This document shows, one piece after another, positions 43,695 to 53,537 of a stretch of 64,000 bases of DNA (its first letter is position 1; the number at the start of each line of letters is the position of its first letter). The translations under genes and the position numbers were made by a program. Where the stretch lies: NCBI GenBank assembly GCA_943736015.1, contig OX031060.1, forward strand, positions 12,909,501-12,973,500. The letters are read 5' to 3'. Below the pieces are notes generated by a model that saw nothing but the letters and a program-made list of their open reading frames with translations, was not told the origin of the DNA and ran no database searches. Origin of the DNA: Tridacna crocea. Its lineage: Eukaryota; Mollusca; Bivalvia; Cardiida; Cardiidae.

Positions 43695-44110
43695 AGGTTT
43701 GATGCAAGTAACAGTCAGAGGACCGAAATAAACCTGGAGGTGTAACAAGAAAGTAATTTGTCTACATAGTTGTATTTGTTGTGGTCAGATATTGTTTACA
43801 CTATTAGATTGTTTACTTCTGAGAAATCTCTTAATCCTTAATGGATAAACCACAGGGGGACTGAGTGGTGAATGAGTATAAACTAAAGCCATTAATTTGA
43901 TATCCACTTGAATTAAATGAAATTCAATCAGTGGGTGTTACAGGTGAATTATCAGAAAATAATTGGCAAGCAATCTGCTATTTCAGACCATAACTGAATT
44001 ACACAGCATTTGAAATTTATGTGTTTTTGGTGTCAGAAAGAGGAATGAACAGAATTGGTAAACAAATACCACAGTTTTATAATTGCATTTGCGCAATACA
44101 CTTGGATCTT
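43695..44110. other. Stretch with nothing recognised
   Basis: No supported feature. Confidence 0.3.
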
Positions 44111-44111
44111 C

Positions 44112-44337
44112 CTATTGGCGACAAAACTTTGAGGTCACCCATATTGAAAGCATGAAAGAAAACAATTATTAAGTAAATGTGACTCATATTGTAGATTTTT
44201 GTCTTTGAAAGGGTAGAAAGCATTGTAGGAAAAGGACAAAAATGCTGGTTATCAGCATTTTCTCCATTTCCCTCAATGTTTTCAAAGGCCCAGTTTGTCT
44301 AGGGGTTTAAACTCAGGATTGTTTGATAAAGGGTTAA
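44112..44337 (-). mobile_element. PalA copy
   Basis: Core GCTGGTTATCAGC, one mismatch. Right TTAA shared with an A2 copy. Confidence 0.82.
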
Positions 44338-44561
44338 CCCTTTCCCAATCAAGCCCTGGTTTTTATGTGTCTGCAGTAAAAGTCTTTTGAAAACACTGTG
44401 GAAAAAGGAGAAATTGCTCGTAACGAGCAATTTCTCCTTTTCCCACAGTGTTTTCTACCCTTTTTGAGAACTCTCTGTCATTTTCTCAAAATCTAAAATT
44501 GTCGTCTGCCAACTCTTTCAGTTTGGAAGACTCCAAAATTTGTCATTTGGGAAAGGGTTAA
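44334..44561 (+). mobile_element. PalA subfamily A2 copy
   Basis: Starts in the neighbour's TTAA. Core TTGCTCGTAACGAGCAA; TTTGGGAAAGGGTTAA end. Confidence 0.93.
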
Positions 44562-44683
44562 AAACTTGACTGGTCCATAGTGAACAGGACTGGTACAAAG
44601 TATGATTACCAGTCAATTATGATGAGTCACAAAATTCCTTGCTTTCAGTTAAAAGCATAAGACTTGCATTGTTTACTTTTGAC

Positions 44684-44887
44684 TTAACTCTGTACCAAAC
44701 GACATTTTAGACTGGTCCAAATTGAAAGCATTTGAAGATTAAATAATTTGCTTTTGGAATGGAAGAAAACATTGTGGGAAAAGGAGAAAATGCTGCTTAC
44801 TAGCATTTTCTCCTTTTCCCACAATGCTTTCAAAAGGCTTCTTTCCTGGGGGTCGTTTAAAGTCAGGATTGTGTGGTGAAGTGTTAA
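44684..44887 (-). mobile_element. PalA copy with left-flank deletion
   Basis: TTAA both ends; about 20 bp missing after GAAGATTAAAT. Core GCTGCTTACTAGC. Confidence 0.88.
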
Positions 44888-45582
44888 AATGACGGACTGA
44901 AAAATATAGCTCGATTCATGCCATAGCAAATAAACAAATAGCAATTTTAGTTATTTAGCATGCATCTTCAGTCTGTTGTGTCTCAATAGTCTCTACCCAA
45001 TTTTAGTGTTCTAATTTGAAACTGGTGCAGAAGATTATTGATAAATTTCATTTTTTTCTCTTCTGAGGGCCTATTTATCGCAGGATTGTTAGGTACGGAG
45101 TAAATACATTTTGTACATACAGTGCCTTTCAGAACTAAGACATAGAGCCAGTGGCATTCCATCTACATCGTTTTATTTGACACAATGTTTTCAAAAGACA
45201 TAATATAAATTGGAGTTCCTGCCAGTTTGGTGAATTGATGAAAAATATTCTTTGATCATTCTGTTAAACAACCTGCATTTTTTTTTTCAGTGAAAGAATG
45301 AGTTACTTCCCTTCTATCACTTGTGTTGATACACAGGAATTTGACATTCAATTACGAAAAATTAAATATTTGATTAAATATGAAAAAATACTCGACTGCA
45401 TATAAAGAAACTCATGCAATGCAAAGAGTTGAACTGTAAGTTTATGGGCCCTTGACTGTAGTCTGTAAGTTGGTGTTAAACCTTATCTTCTTAAATAACC
45501 AAAACAATTTTTTTATTTCGATTTTAAAAACTCAACTATTGCAATTTCAAAGTTATTTCCAAGGGAATAATACCTTTTTATC
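44888..45582. other. Stretch with nothing recognised
   Basis: ACAATGTTTTCAAAAGACAT at 45183 is a PalA remnant. Nothing else supported. Confidence 0.35.
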
Positions 45583-45648
45583 CGACAGTGTAGATTCAAG
45601 AACAGACTGCACGTTTTGTGCAGTCTGATCTTGATCTTCACAGTATCT
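45583..45648. repeat. Snap60 fold-back copy, best preserved
   Basis: GACAGTGTAGATTCAAGAAC AGACTGCAC is mirrored by GTGCAGTCTGATCTTGATCT; the reference copy for this family. Confidence 0.75.
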
Positions 45649-45838
45649 GGAAAAGGTCAGTGAGTCAAGCTTAGCAGCCAAAGGGTTAAGTTTGCTATGA
45701 GGGATTTCACTTTTAATCTTGGCCATGTTTTAAAGGTAAACACTTAAACAGATTTACTTTTAAATGTTCAAGCAGTGAGTCATGCAAATCCTTTCACCGG
45801 CTCTTTTACATTAGAACTAAATAAAAACTCGTGCCCCT

Positions 45839-45985
45839 TTAACTTTTTACCAAACGACAAAATTTTAGACTTGTCCAAATTGAAAGCGCAGTTGCAGACG
45901 ACAAAATAAATGTTGCTCAAAAATTGAAATTCATTTTTGGAAGGATAGGAAACATTGTGGGAAATGAAGAAATGCTGGTAACCTG
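45839..45985 (-). mobile_element. PalA copy, truncated after the core (duplicate 1)
   Basis: TTAACTTTTTACCAAACGAC start; stops after GCTGGTAACCTGAGTC. Confidence 0.8.
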
Positions 45986-46094
45986 AGTCTATCCAGTCTG
46001 CAAAATCCTGTATATGGTCTGCGATACGCGAAAAAGGGCATGCAAATCCTTTTACCCTCTTTTTCATTAGAACTGAATAAAAACCCATGCCCCT

Positions 46095-46319
46095 TTAACT
46101 TTTTACCAAACAACAAAATTTTAGACTTGTCCAAATTTGAAAGCACTTGCAGACAATTTAATGAATGTTGCTCAAAAATTGAAATCCATTTTGGGAAAGG
46201 TAGAAAACATTGTTGGAAAAGGAGAAATTGCTGGTTACATTTTCTCTTTTTCCATCAATGTTTTTAAAAGGCTTCTTTCTTAGGGTCTTTAAAAATCAGG
46301 ATTGTGTAGTAAGGAGTAA
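46095..46319 (-). mobile_element. PalA copy, core partly deleted (duplicate 2)
   Basis: GCTGGTTACATTTTCTC: the inner right arm is lost. Ends AGGAGTAA. Confidence 0.82.
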
Positions 46320-46418
46320 AGACTCAGAACTACTTTTATCTACGATGCCTGACTAAACCATTGCAGACAGTATAAATGGATGGAGGATCTATAAATTTGC
46401 ATATTTGTACAGTCGATT

Positions 46419-46649
46419 TTAATTCATTACCAGATGACAATGTTTTAGGCTCGTCCAGATTGAAAGCATTTGCAGATAACAAATTAAAGGTGACTGAAAA
46501 TTTGACAATTGTTTTGTGAAGGATAGAAAACATTGTGGGAAAAGGAGAAAATGCTGGTTACCAGCATTTTCTCCTTTTCCCACAATGTTTTCTAAAGGCT
46601 TCTTTCTCATGGTGACGTCAAAAGTAGGGATTGTGTGGTAATTGGTTAA
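46419..46649 (-). mobile_element. PalA copy, full length
   Basis: TTAATTCATTACCAGATGAC .. GGTAATTGGTTAA. Perfect core. Confidence 0.92.
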
Positions 46650-46713
46650 TGTATGCTCAGAGCCTGCAAAAGCCTAAGGAAGTATGGCCTGCAATACGCG
46701 AAAAAGGGAATGC

Positions 46714-46892
46714 GGACATTTGCATAAAGTGTAGTCTCAGATCAGCGTGAGCAGTTCTCCCAGGTTAATCTGAAACTACGCTCTCCCTTATATGTAATTT
46801 TCTGTTTTGCGCTAGTCTACTGTAGCATAAAACCTAGCGGGGACTGCACAGGCTGATCGGAGACGACACTTTATGCAAATATTCAAATGTCC
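46714..46892. repeat. Fold-back element F
   Basis: GGACATTTGCATAAAGTGTA GTCTCAGATCAG opposes CTGATCGGAGACGACACTTT ATGCAAATATTCAAATGTCC. The left arm contains an internal smaller stem. It resembles an abundant fold-back repeat that I associate with heterodont bivalves (memory, unverified). Confidence 0.7.
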
Positions 46893-46943
46893 TTTTTGGC
46901 CTGTTGCAAGCCATCTGTAGCATGCCTATCGGGCTAAAAGGGT

Positions 46944-47176
46944 TTAACTCTTTACCAAATGACACAATTGTAGACTAGTCCAAATTGAAAGGGTTTGCAG
47001 ACAACAAACTATACTTATGTTACTCAAAAATTGAAATTTGTTTTTAGCAGGGTAGACAACATTGTGGGAAAAGGAAAAAATGCTGGTTTCCAGCATTTTC
47101 TCCTTTTCCCACAATGTTTTCATAAGGCTTCTATCTCGGGATCGTTAAAAGTCGGGATTGTGTGGTAAAGAGTTAA
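46944..47176 (-). mobile_element. PalA copy, full length
   Basis: TTAA both ends. Core GCTGGTTTCCAGC, centre asymmetric, arms good. Confidence 0.92.
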
Positions 47177-47617
47177 TACAGTTCAGATTTTATGAACCGA
47201 TTTTCTTCTTTTACGCAGTCAATCTGTTATTCCTTATAAGGGTATGACCGACTTGATTACGTAGAAATATTGATTTTTACTTGAAATTTTTCCTTACTCA
47301 TAGTTTACTTTCAAATTTAATCACTTTTTTTTTTTTCAAATTTCCCTAAATTTGGCTCATTGAATTCAAATAAATTGCCAAATCCAGTATTTTCAGCATT
47401 TTATTGAATTTACCTCATTCGCTGTGTGTTATGAGATGGGTAACAATAAAGGGTTTTTATGGACAGTTTAGATCAGGATCAGACTGCACTGAACATGCTG
47501 TCTGCAGATCTTATTATTTGCAAGAGGTTTAAGTCAAAGAAGCTGGTGAATTAAGTTGCATTATTTTTTCCTATCTTTCCCATTTATCTCTGTAAATATT
47601 TTGACATACCCCAATAT
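47177..47617. other. Stretch with one Snap60 half
   Basis: GACAGTTTAGATCAGGATCA at 47462 is a Snap60 arm. Nothing else recognised. Confidence 0.35.
47461..47511. repeat. Snap60 fold-back copy
   Basis: Left arm good (GATCAGACTGCACTG), right arm decayed (CTGTCTGCAGATC). Confidence 0.5.
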
Positions 47618-47843
47618 TTATCCCTTTGCCCCGTAAGGCATTTCTATGGTATCTCTAACTGACCCTAAATAACAGCAAAGATAAAGCCGTTTCTTATGTG
47701 TATATTGACACCTTTTGATAGCATAGAAAACATTGTGGCAAAAGGTGAAATCGTGACAAGCAATTTCACCTTTTGCCACAATTTTTTCCAAAGGCTCCTA
47801 CAAGCAATGCGTAGAAATAAGTATCTATGGAGTAAAGGGTTAA
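47618..47843 (-). mobile_element. PalA subfamily A3 copy
   Basis: Same flanks as 39634-39862. Outer stem GGCAAAAGGTGAAAT perfect; the inner centre is damaged (CGTGACAAGC). Confidence 0.9.
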
Positions 47844-48124
47844 TTAAGTCATATGTTTATGAGCCATGCTCTGGCAAAAGGGGGCTTAATACATCTCCGT
47901 AATCCATTACGCCAAGCAAACCATTGCATATTTTTGTCTGCATCAGTTTTCAAATTAATAGTTGTGTAAAAAAATTTGTAGTTTGGTAAAGAAACATTTA
48001 ATATTAACTGCATGTAGTTCATTGTTTACAATTTTTTTCAAACTGAACAAGTAAAAAAATGGTCAATGGTACAAAAGCATAATGTTTTTTATAGTTATAT
48101 AAATGTTTTTTTTTTCAATTCCAG

Positions 48125-48373
48125 GCCAATCATGGGGGATGAAGATTTTGGAAGTTTTCTGAATATAAACCTCTCTTCAAATTCTTCAACAACAACTTTA
48201 GAGAACAATTGGACATGCTGAGCAGACTTTGACTCCTCCCCAATCAATGGAATCAAAACCCAAGTTTTATCGAGCAATAAAAATGGCAATAAGCTGTATT
48301 GCTGTTCCAGAGAAACTGACTGTCTTTCTGTCATTTTTTAGCTAATATAGACAAAATTACATTTCTGTCAAAG
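48125..48373 (+). other. Probable 5' untranslated part of the phosphatase exon
   Basis: A polypyrimidine tract and CAATTCCAG at 48107-48124 form a plausible splice acceptor, so the coding exon may begin here with 249 bases of leader. A second possible acceptor (CATTTTTTAG, to 48341) would shorten it. No core promoter is evident. Confidence 0.45.
48132..48221 (+). CDS. Upstream open frame, 29 codons
   Basis: ATGGGGGATGAAG starts a short frame that closes at TGA 48221, out of frame with the main ATG at 48374. It encodes a Ser/Thr/Asn-rich peptide. If the leader is transcribed as proposed, the frame could dampen translation of the phosphatase. Coding is unproven. Confidence 0.3.
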   Translation: MGDEDFGSFLNINLSSNSSTTTLENNWTC

Positions 48374-48676
48374 ATGGACGAAATAGACGCTGGCCCAGGA
48401 TTACAAGCCTGGATGCTGCGTGAGAGCGAGCATTCCTTACTGCTTGAAGAGGGCCATATTTTGTCCGATACCTCGACCAGATCTCAATCTCAACAAGAAA
48501 GGTCTATTTGGACCGAATATCGAGTAGAACATGACCAAGGAGCTTTCAGAACTACAACCCAAGACGAGACAATTGATGATGAATTGTTTAGAGCAATAGA
48601 TGATGACCATGCGTCTGGTGCTATTATTATTAATCCTCCCGAACTTTCTTTGCTGTTGAACACTGGATTTGAAAAG
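48374..48676 (+). CDS. DUSP8/16: DUSP8/16-like MAPK phosphatase, first coding exon
   Basis: Encodes 101 residues from the first in-frame ATG and ends exactly at GAAAAG|GTAAGT, a consensus donor in phase 0. Residues 1-85 are an acidic, Ser/Gln-rich N-terminal extension (start MDEIDAGPGL) that vertebrate DUSP8/DUSP16 do not have in my recollection. Residues 88-101 (NPPELSLLLNTGFEK) begin the rhodanese-like domain. Reading into the next exon gives FEK|YLLIDSR, the expected domain continuation. These dual-specificity phosphatases switch off JNK and p38 kinases. The catalytic part is not in this window. Upstream non-coding exons were not found. Confidence 0.85.
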
Positions 48677-48763
48677 GTAAGTTTGGCTTATGAGAAATCA
48701 TCCATTAGAGTGACAGAGCTCCACATAAGATGGAGTGATGGTATTCTAAATCTGTTATTTCTC

Positions 48764-48915
48764 TTTCAAACCCTATGTTGTGTATACTCATAAGAATCAT
48801 CTCGATGAGACGATTGTAATGAGTATCCACAACATAAGGTTCGGAAGAGAATAATTATGTACTATTTTCAATTTTGAAATCAAAATCACTCCCTCTGTCG
48901 GGAGCTCTAAGAGTA
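48764..48915 (-). repeat. Pal4 fold-back element in intron 1
   Basis: AAACCCTATGTTGTGTATAC opposes GTATCCACAACATAAGGTT with centre CATCTCGATGAGACG. The flank TTTTCAATTTTGAAATCAAA matches the complement of the 33.7-kb copy. Confidence 0.8.
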
Positions 48916-48943
48916 ATTACCTTATACTTGTTTAGGTTTGTAT

Positions 48944-49142
48944 TCAACCTAGTACCAAACAGTCCAGAGTTTTATAGACCATAGGTGAATAAAATAGAAA
49001 TGCTGGTAACCAGAATTTTCTCCTTTTTCCGCCATGTTTTCTGTCCTATCAAAGACAGAAATCCTCGTTGAAAAGTTGTCTGCTAATGCTTAGCATTAAT
49101 TTTTAGTCTGGTACATAGTTTTGTGATTTAGTAAAGAGTTGA
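48944..49142 (+). mobile_element. PalA copy in intron 1, old
   Basis: CAACCTAGTACCAAACAGTC start, TTGA end. The core left arm is shortened. Confidence 0.7.
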
Positions 49143-49391
49143 ATGGAGATGTTTATGTATAAGATATATCCAAGATATGTCCCAATCTTACATAATGAAA
49201 AACAATTTCAGTACTATTGTCCAGAGACCAAGATGTCCTTCATGAGTCTGTGTGGTATACATGTGCATCTGTGCCTTAATCCATATAAGGCTCCTTTCTC
49301 TGCAATGTTTTCTATGCATTTGCATGCATGTTCCATCAATTTGGCCAGGTTGCCTTCATCAGATTACTTCAAAAACCTCAGAACTACAGCT

Positions 49392-49619
49392 TTAACCCAT
49401 TACCACACAATCCCTACTTTTGACGCCCTTGAGAAAGACGCCTTTAGAAAACATTGTGGGAAAAGGAGAAAATGCTGGTAACCAGCATTTTCTCCTTTTC
49501 CCACAATGTTTTCTACCCTTCACAAATCAAATTTCAAATTTTCAGTCACTTTTTTTTGTCGTCTGCAAATGCTTTCGATTTAGGCAAACCTGAAATTTTG
49601 TTGTTTGTTAATGAGTTAA
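49392..49619 (+). mobile_element. PalA copy in intron 1, full length
   Basis: TTAA both ends. Perfect core around 49480, so a 60-70-nt hairpin would be present in the pre-mRNA. Confidence 0.93.
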
Positions 49620-49821
49620 ACAAGCTGTAGTTACGAGGTTTTTGAAGTAAATTGACGATATGCTTTCAAGGACCATACATTTTTAACCTTTGGTAAAGAG
49701 CCGTATTTTCTGACAAAGGTAGATGGAAGGGAAACAATAAAATATTTGTTGCAGCTTGTAAATAGTATATTTATTTCCCCTGATATAATTTACTGCAAAC
49801 TGTCAATTGATTCAGTTTACA

Positions 49822-50055
49822 TTAACCCTTTATCACATAGCAAAATTTTGGACCTATCCAATTTGAAAGCATTTGCAGATGATCATTTTATTGTGATCAA
49901 AATGAAACAATTTTTCCCTGATAGGATAGAAAACTTTGTGGGTATAGGAGAAAATGCTGGTTACCACCATTTTCTCCTATACCCACAAAGTTTTTGTTTT
50001 CCCGCAATGTTTTCAAAAGGCTTTTTCCTCAGGGTCGTTAAGGTATGGTTGTTGT
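49822..50055 (-). mobile_element. PalA copy in intron 1 with doubly compensated stem
   Basis: ACTTTGTGGGTATAGGAG and CTCCTATACCCACAAAGT both depart from the family (CATTGTGGGAAAAGG) yet match each other exactly. A standard right arm (TTTTCCCGCAATGTTTTC) follows as an extra copy. Confidence 0.85.
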
Positions 50056-50325
50056 TTCCCCTATTTTCTATTTCTTATGGTCCTAATTCAAGTCATCCAA
50101 ATGTTTTTGGTAGACTTCAGCTTGTAGAAAGCCTATGGAATATCACCATTTAGTTGGATATTAATAACAGGATGAAATTTTACTGTTACTAAATCTTACA
50201 GGAAAATGCCATTTTTCTTCTTAAAGTCCTAGAGATTTTGTCAATCTGTGGGTATCGTTGGAAGCATCAACACCAAAATTGTCATTGTAAGAGTGTTTAT
50301 GAATTTACAATTTCTCTCTTTTCAG

Positions 50326-50436
50326 TATCTTCTCATTGACAGTCGGTCCTTCCTGGAATACAACACTAGTCATATCCAACAGTCTGTGAATGTTTGTGGA
50401 TCTAAACTTATCAAGCGACGTCTACAGCAAGATAAG
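50326..50436 (+). CDS. DUSP8/16: DUSP8/16-like phosphatase, exon 2 (docking motif)
   Basis: 37 codons, phase 0 at both ends, between TTTTCAG| and AAG|GTATAC. Starts YLLIDSRSFLEYNTSHI, the rhodanese-domain signature of MAP-kinase phosphatases (residues 102-118 of the joined protein). SKLIKRRLQQDK (residues 127-138) is the basic kinase-interaction motif; the KRR triplet binds the acidic docking groove of JNK/p38. The EYNTSHI and KRRLQQDK strings fit DUSP8/DUSP16 and nematode VHP-1 better than DUSP10 or DUSP1-type enzymes. Family recognition is from memory. Confidence 0.92.
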
Positions 50437-50475
50437 GTATACATATAGTTATGATTGTCCTTTTAACAAGCAGTC

Positions 50476-50679
50476 CTGGGCCCATATTCACCAACCATTC
50501 TTAAGGATATTCTTAGTATTATTTTCCAAGAATTTCTAAATTTGAAACTAACACAACTTCTGATTGGCTAAACCAAATGGTTTAGCCAATCAGAAGGTGT
50601 GTTACTTTTAAATTTAGAAAATTTTGGAGACTGAGACCAAGAACATTCTTACGAATGGTTGGTGAATATAGACCCTGAG
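50476..50679. repeat. Pal2 fold-back element, complete
   Basis: GGGCCCATATTCACCAACCA .. TGGTTGGTGAATATAGACCC. Centre CTGATTGGCTAAACCA / TGGTTTAGCCAATCAG. The best copy of this family. Confidence 0.88.
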
Positions 50680-50680
50680 T

Positions 50681-50845
50681 TTTTACCAACCATGTGACTG
50701 AGAAAGCTTTGGAAAACATTGCTGGAAAAGGAGAAACTGCTGGATATTGGTACTTTCTCCTTTTCCGAATACACGTATGTTTCTACCCTATGAGACAGCT
50801 AGATCGCATTTGTATCTATAGATTCTTATCTGGAGATATTTAACC
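50681..50845 (+). mobile_element. PalA copy in intron 2, decayed
   Basis: TTTTTACCAACCATGTGACT and GGAAAAGGAGAAACTGCTGG; abuts the Pal2 element. Confidence 0.6.
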
Positions 50846-50909
50846 AGCTCTTCCTTGTTTTCCTAGGATGTTTTCCAACCTTTAGGACCCCCACCGTTTG
50901 AGTTTTATT

Positions 50910-51170
50910 ATCCCCGCGGAAGGCGGAAGGATGTAGTTTTAGTGTTGTCTGTCCTTCCACCTATCAGTCTGTCCATCTGTGTGTCTGTCCGGGTCAATAT
51001 CTTCAATGCCATTAGACAGAATTTCGTGAAACTGTCTTTTTACATGTGTACAATTACCCATTCTGCCTTGACACTTATTTGTTTTTTTGATTTGACCCAA
51101 AATGGCCGACTGGGAGGTCGTTTTTCGATGGGGGATATAATCATTAAAGTTTATCATTAGCATGCAGTTT
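50910..51170 (+). repeat. TCTGTCCGTC-type bivalve repeat fragment
   Basis: TATCCCCGCGGAAGGCGGAA, then repeated TCTGTCC motifs and TTTCGTGAAACTGTC. The last two recall the 14.1-15.2-kb repeat. Confidence 0.6.
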
Positions 51171-51321
51171 GGACTCAACAGAAATTTTCCTGCCTGGTAA
51201 ACAGTTCAAAAGGATACCAATGTTCAGGAGTCAGTCATCTTGAGTGTGCTAAATGTGCTTGGAAAAGTCACAATTTTCTAACCAAGCTTGCAGGAGTAGA
51301 CCACTTTACTTATATGTTATG

Positions 51322-51530
51322 GCTCTTTACCAATAACAAAATTTTAGGCTTCACCACTTTGAAACAATTTCTAAAGTAAAGAGAATAAAAATCTTCAAAA
51401 TGTGGAATTTGTTGTCAGAGTTTGGAAGTAAGAAAACGTCATGGGAAAAGGAGAAAATGCTGAATTCCAGTATTTTCTCCTTTTCCCATAATGTTTTCAA
51501 ATGTTTTTTTTTTTTTCAGGGTTTCTTAGT
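51322..51530 (-). mobile_element. PalA copy in intron 2
   Basis: Core centre is GCTGAATTCCAGT; outer arms CATGGGAAAAGGAG / CTCCTTTTCCCATAATG are well paired. Confidence 0.75.
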
Positions 51531-51732
51531 TGCAAAATAACAAAAAACAGAGTCAAAACAACTACATCTGGCAGACAACTTTTATTTTGATTCTGAAAAG
51601 GACATCTGCAGTTTGTTTATCAAGACCGTATGAATCAGTATGGGAATACATTTACAAATTACTGTAACAGAATAGGGAAAAGAGACTAGGAGAATTTAAG
51701 TCTAGGCTGCTTAGCGAATATCACTGACCTTT

Positions 51733-51801
51733 TGTGGACAATGTAGATCAATATCAGACTGCATATTCTGTGCATTCTGATCTTTGATCTACCTTGTCCA
51801 A
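51733..51801. repeat. Snap60 fold-back copy
   Basis: GTGGACAATGTAGATCAATA opposed by GATCTTTGATCTACCTTGTC. Confidence 0.65.
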
Positions 51802-51903
51802 TTATCACATTTTTTTTACTCAAAAAGTACCCGAGAAGTAACAAAATTTAGGTTTTTTACTTTCGGTTAAAAGTTTTGTTTTACTAATTTAGCAGGATTG
51901 AGT

Positions 51904-52135
51904 TTAACCCTTTACCAAACAATGCCTAATTTTTACCGCCCTGAGAAAGAAGCCTTTCAAAAACATTGTGGAAAAGGAGAAAATGCTGGTAACCAGCATT
52001 TTCTCCTTTTCCCACAATGTTTTCTACCCTTCCCACTAGAAACTTTTATATTTTTTGATTCACATTAATTTTGTCGTCTACAAGGGCTTTTAATTTGGAC
52101 AGTTCCAAATTTTTTTTCATTTGGTAAAGAGTTAA
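51904..52135 (+). mobile_element. PalA copy in intron 2, full length
   Basis: TTAA both ends; left arm lacks one G (GTGGAAAAGG). Right TTAA shared with the next copy. Confidence 0.92.
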
Positions 52136-52360
52136 CTCTTTACCACACAGCAAAATTTTAGACTGGTCCAGATTGAAAGCATTTAGAGATGACGAAATAA
52201 ATGTGACTGAAAATTTGAAATTTGTTTTGTGAAGGGTAGAAAACATTGTGGGAAAAGGAGAAAATGCTGGTTACCAGCATTTTCTCCTTTTCCCACAATG
52301 TTTTCAAAAGGCTTCTCTCTCAGGGGTGTTAAAAGTCGGGATTGTGTGGTAAAGAGTTAG
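52132..52360 (-). mobile_element. PalA copy in intron 2, tail-to-tail
   Basis: Perfect core. Right end TTAG. With its neighbour it forms a larger imperfect palindrome of about 460 bp. Confidence 0.92.
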
Positions 52361-52829
52361 GCCTTCAAATGGCAACCCAGCCTCAATGGAGATTGATAAA
52401 AAACTTACCAGTTGCCCTCTGTCAATTCTCACTGGACATAATAACTTACAGTTTACTTCCTATTATTTCATGCTTTCTGGTAGGATTTCGAGAAATAGCA
52501 GTGAAAATATTTTTCGATCTTACACTGGTACCACCAGTGAAAATACCGATTTTCACGTTCTTGTTGCCTTGGTAAATTGCATGTGTCTCACAACCAGATG
52601 GGAAATATGACATCATATACCTTACATTTCTTCGTTTGACATAATATTGTAATGTGTTGCTGTGCAGGAGGGGTATGCCACGGGGAAGAACAGAAAAGAA
52701 CTGTACTGGATTTTGATAAAGCTCCTCCCAGAAAGGGTTAAATGCATTCACTTGATGAAATGAATTTCGATCTTTCACCAAAAAAAAAACAAATATCCTC
52801 TATGTATGTGTATCAAGGTTCTTGGTACT

Positions 52830-53047
52830 TTAGCTCTTTACCACACAATCCCGAATTTCAACAACCCTCAGGAAGAAGCAATTTGAAAACATTGTGGAAA
52901 AAGGAGAAAATGCTGGTAGCCAGCATGTTTTCCTTTTCCCACAATGTTTTCAACCCTACCAGGCACAAAAATCGACATTGACACTACATTTATTTTTGTT
53001 GTCTGCAAATGCTTTCAACTTGACAACAGTGGCTTTGAAAGAGTTAA
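52830..53047 (+). mobile_element. PalA copy in intron 2
   Basis: TTAG left, TTAA right. Core GCTGGTAGCCAGC, right arm CATGTTTTCC. Confidence 0.82.
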
Positions 53048-53158
53048 GAATGTTACTAGTTAATGAAATTTCAGAAATGATTAGACAGGTGCACTGGCTT
53101 TGTCAGCATGCAGATTGTAGAAAACCCTTTTATGTTGGTTGATTGTGTTCAATTCCAG

Positions 53159-53333
53159 GTTCAGATCTGCGACTTGCTTTCTCAGACCTGTCACATCGAC
53201 GTGGAAGAGTATGATGATGTCATTGTCTATGACCAGTGCACGGAAAACCCGGAATTACTAACTGACGATAACTTCCTATTTGTACTGCTACAGAAACTAT
53301 CCACTGCTTTTAAAAGGGTAGCCTTGTTGAAAG
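53159..53333 (+). CDS. DUSP8/16: DUSP8/16-like phosphatase, exon 3
   Basis: 175 bases: 58 codons plus one base. The GAAAG|GTAAGG donor leaves phase 1, with the next exon expected to complete a Gly (family pattern LL.GG). Starts VQICDLLSQT, contains DDVIVYDQCTEN (residues about 158-169), the second conserved strand of the rhodanese domain, and ends KLSTAFKRVALLK. The domain would be complete within the next few residues. The HCxxGxxRS catalytic loop is absent from the window, so the gene is partial at its 3' side. Confidence 0.9.
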
Positions 53334-53399
53334 GTAAGGTTTCTTTCCCCATTTCTTTTCACCCTGATGTTGCTATGTGCAACTCAATGACCTTTTGCG

Positions 53400-53443
53400 G
53401 ACAGTGTAGATCTAGATCAGCTGATCTTGGATCCACACTGTCT
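53400..53443. repeat. Snap60 copy with shortened loop
   Basis: ACAGTGTAGATCTAGATCAG then CTGATCTTGGATCCACACTG; the GACTGCAC inner segment is deleted. Confidence 0.65.
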
Positions 53444-53537
53444 TTTGAAGGAGGTATTTTTCTGCAAACAAGTTTGAAATAGCAGTATTCAAGTTTTTAC
53501 TTTAGGATTGAAGTTTCATTTCTCATATTTAGCAGGT

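Larger units (their letters stand above)
45781..46319 (+). repeat. Tandem duplication of about 258 bp including PalA
   Basis: CATGCAAATCCTTT recurs at 45781 and 46039, followed both times by TTAGAACTRAATAAAAACYC, GCCCCTTTAACTTTTTACCA and a PalA '-' left half. Confidence 0.8.
48677..50325 (+). other. Phosphatase intron 1 (1,649 bp)
   Basis: GTAAGT donor and TTTCTCTCTTTTCAG acceptor. Holds one Pal4 element and three PalA copies, making up roughly half of its length. Confidence 0.8.
50437..53158 (+). other. Phosphatase intron 2 (2,722 bp)
   Basis: GTATAC donor and GTTCAATTCCAG acceptor. Carries Pal2, a TCTGTCCGTC-type repeat, a Snap60 copy and five PalA copies. Confidence 0.8.

Noticed and set aside
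52446..52781. 111-codon minus-strand frame in intron 2
   Set aside because: Opposite to the phosphatase, no domain and no splice or promoter context.
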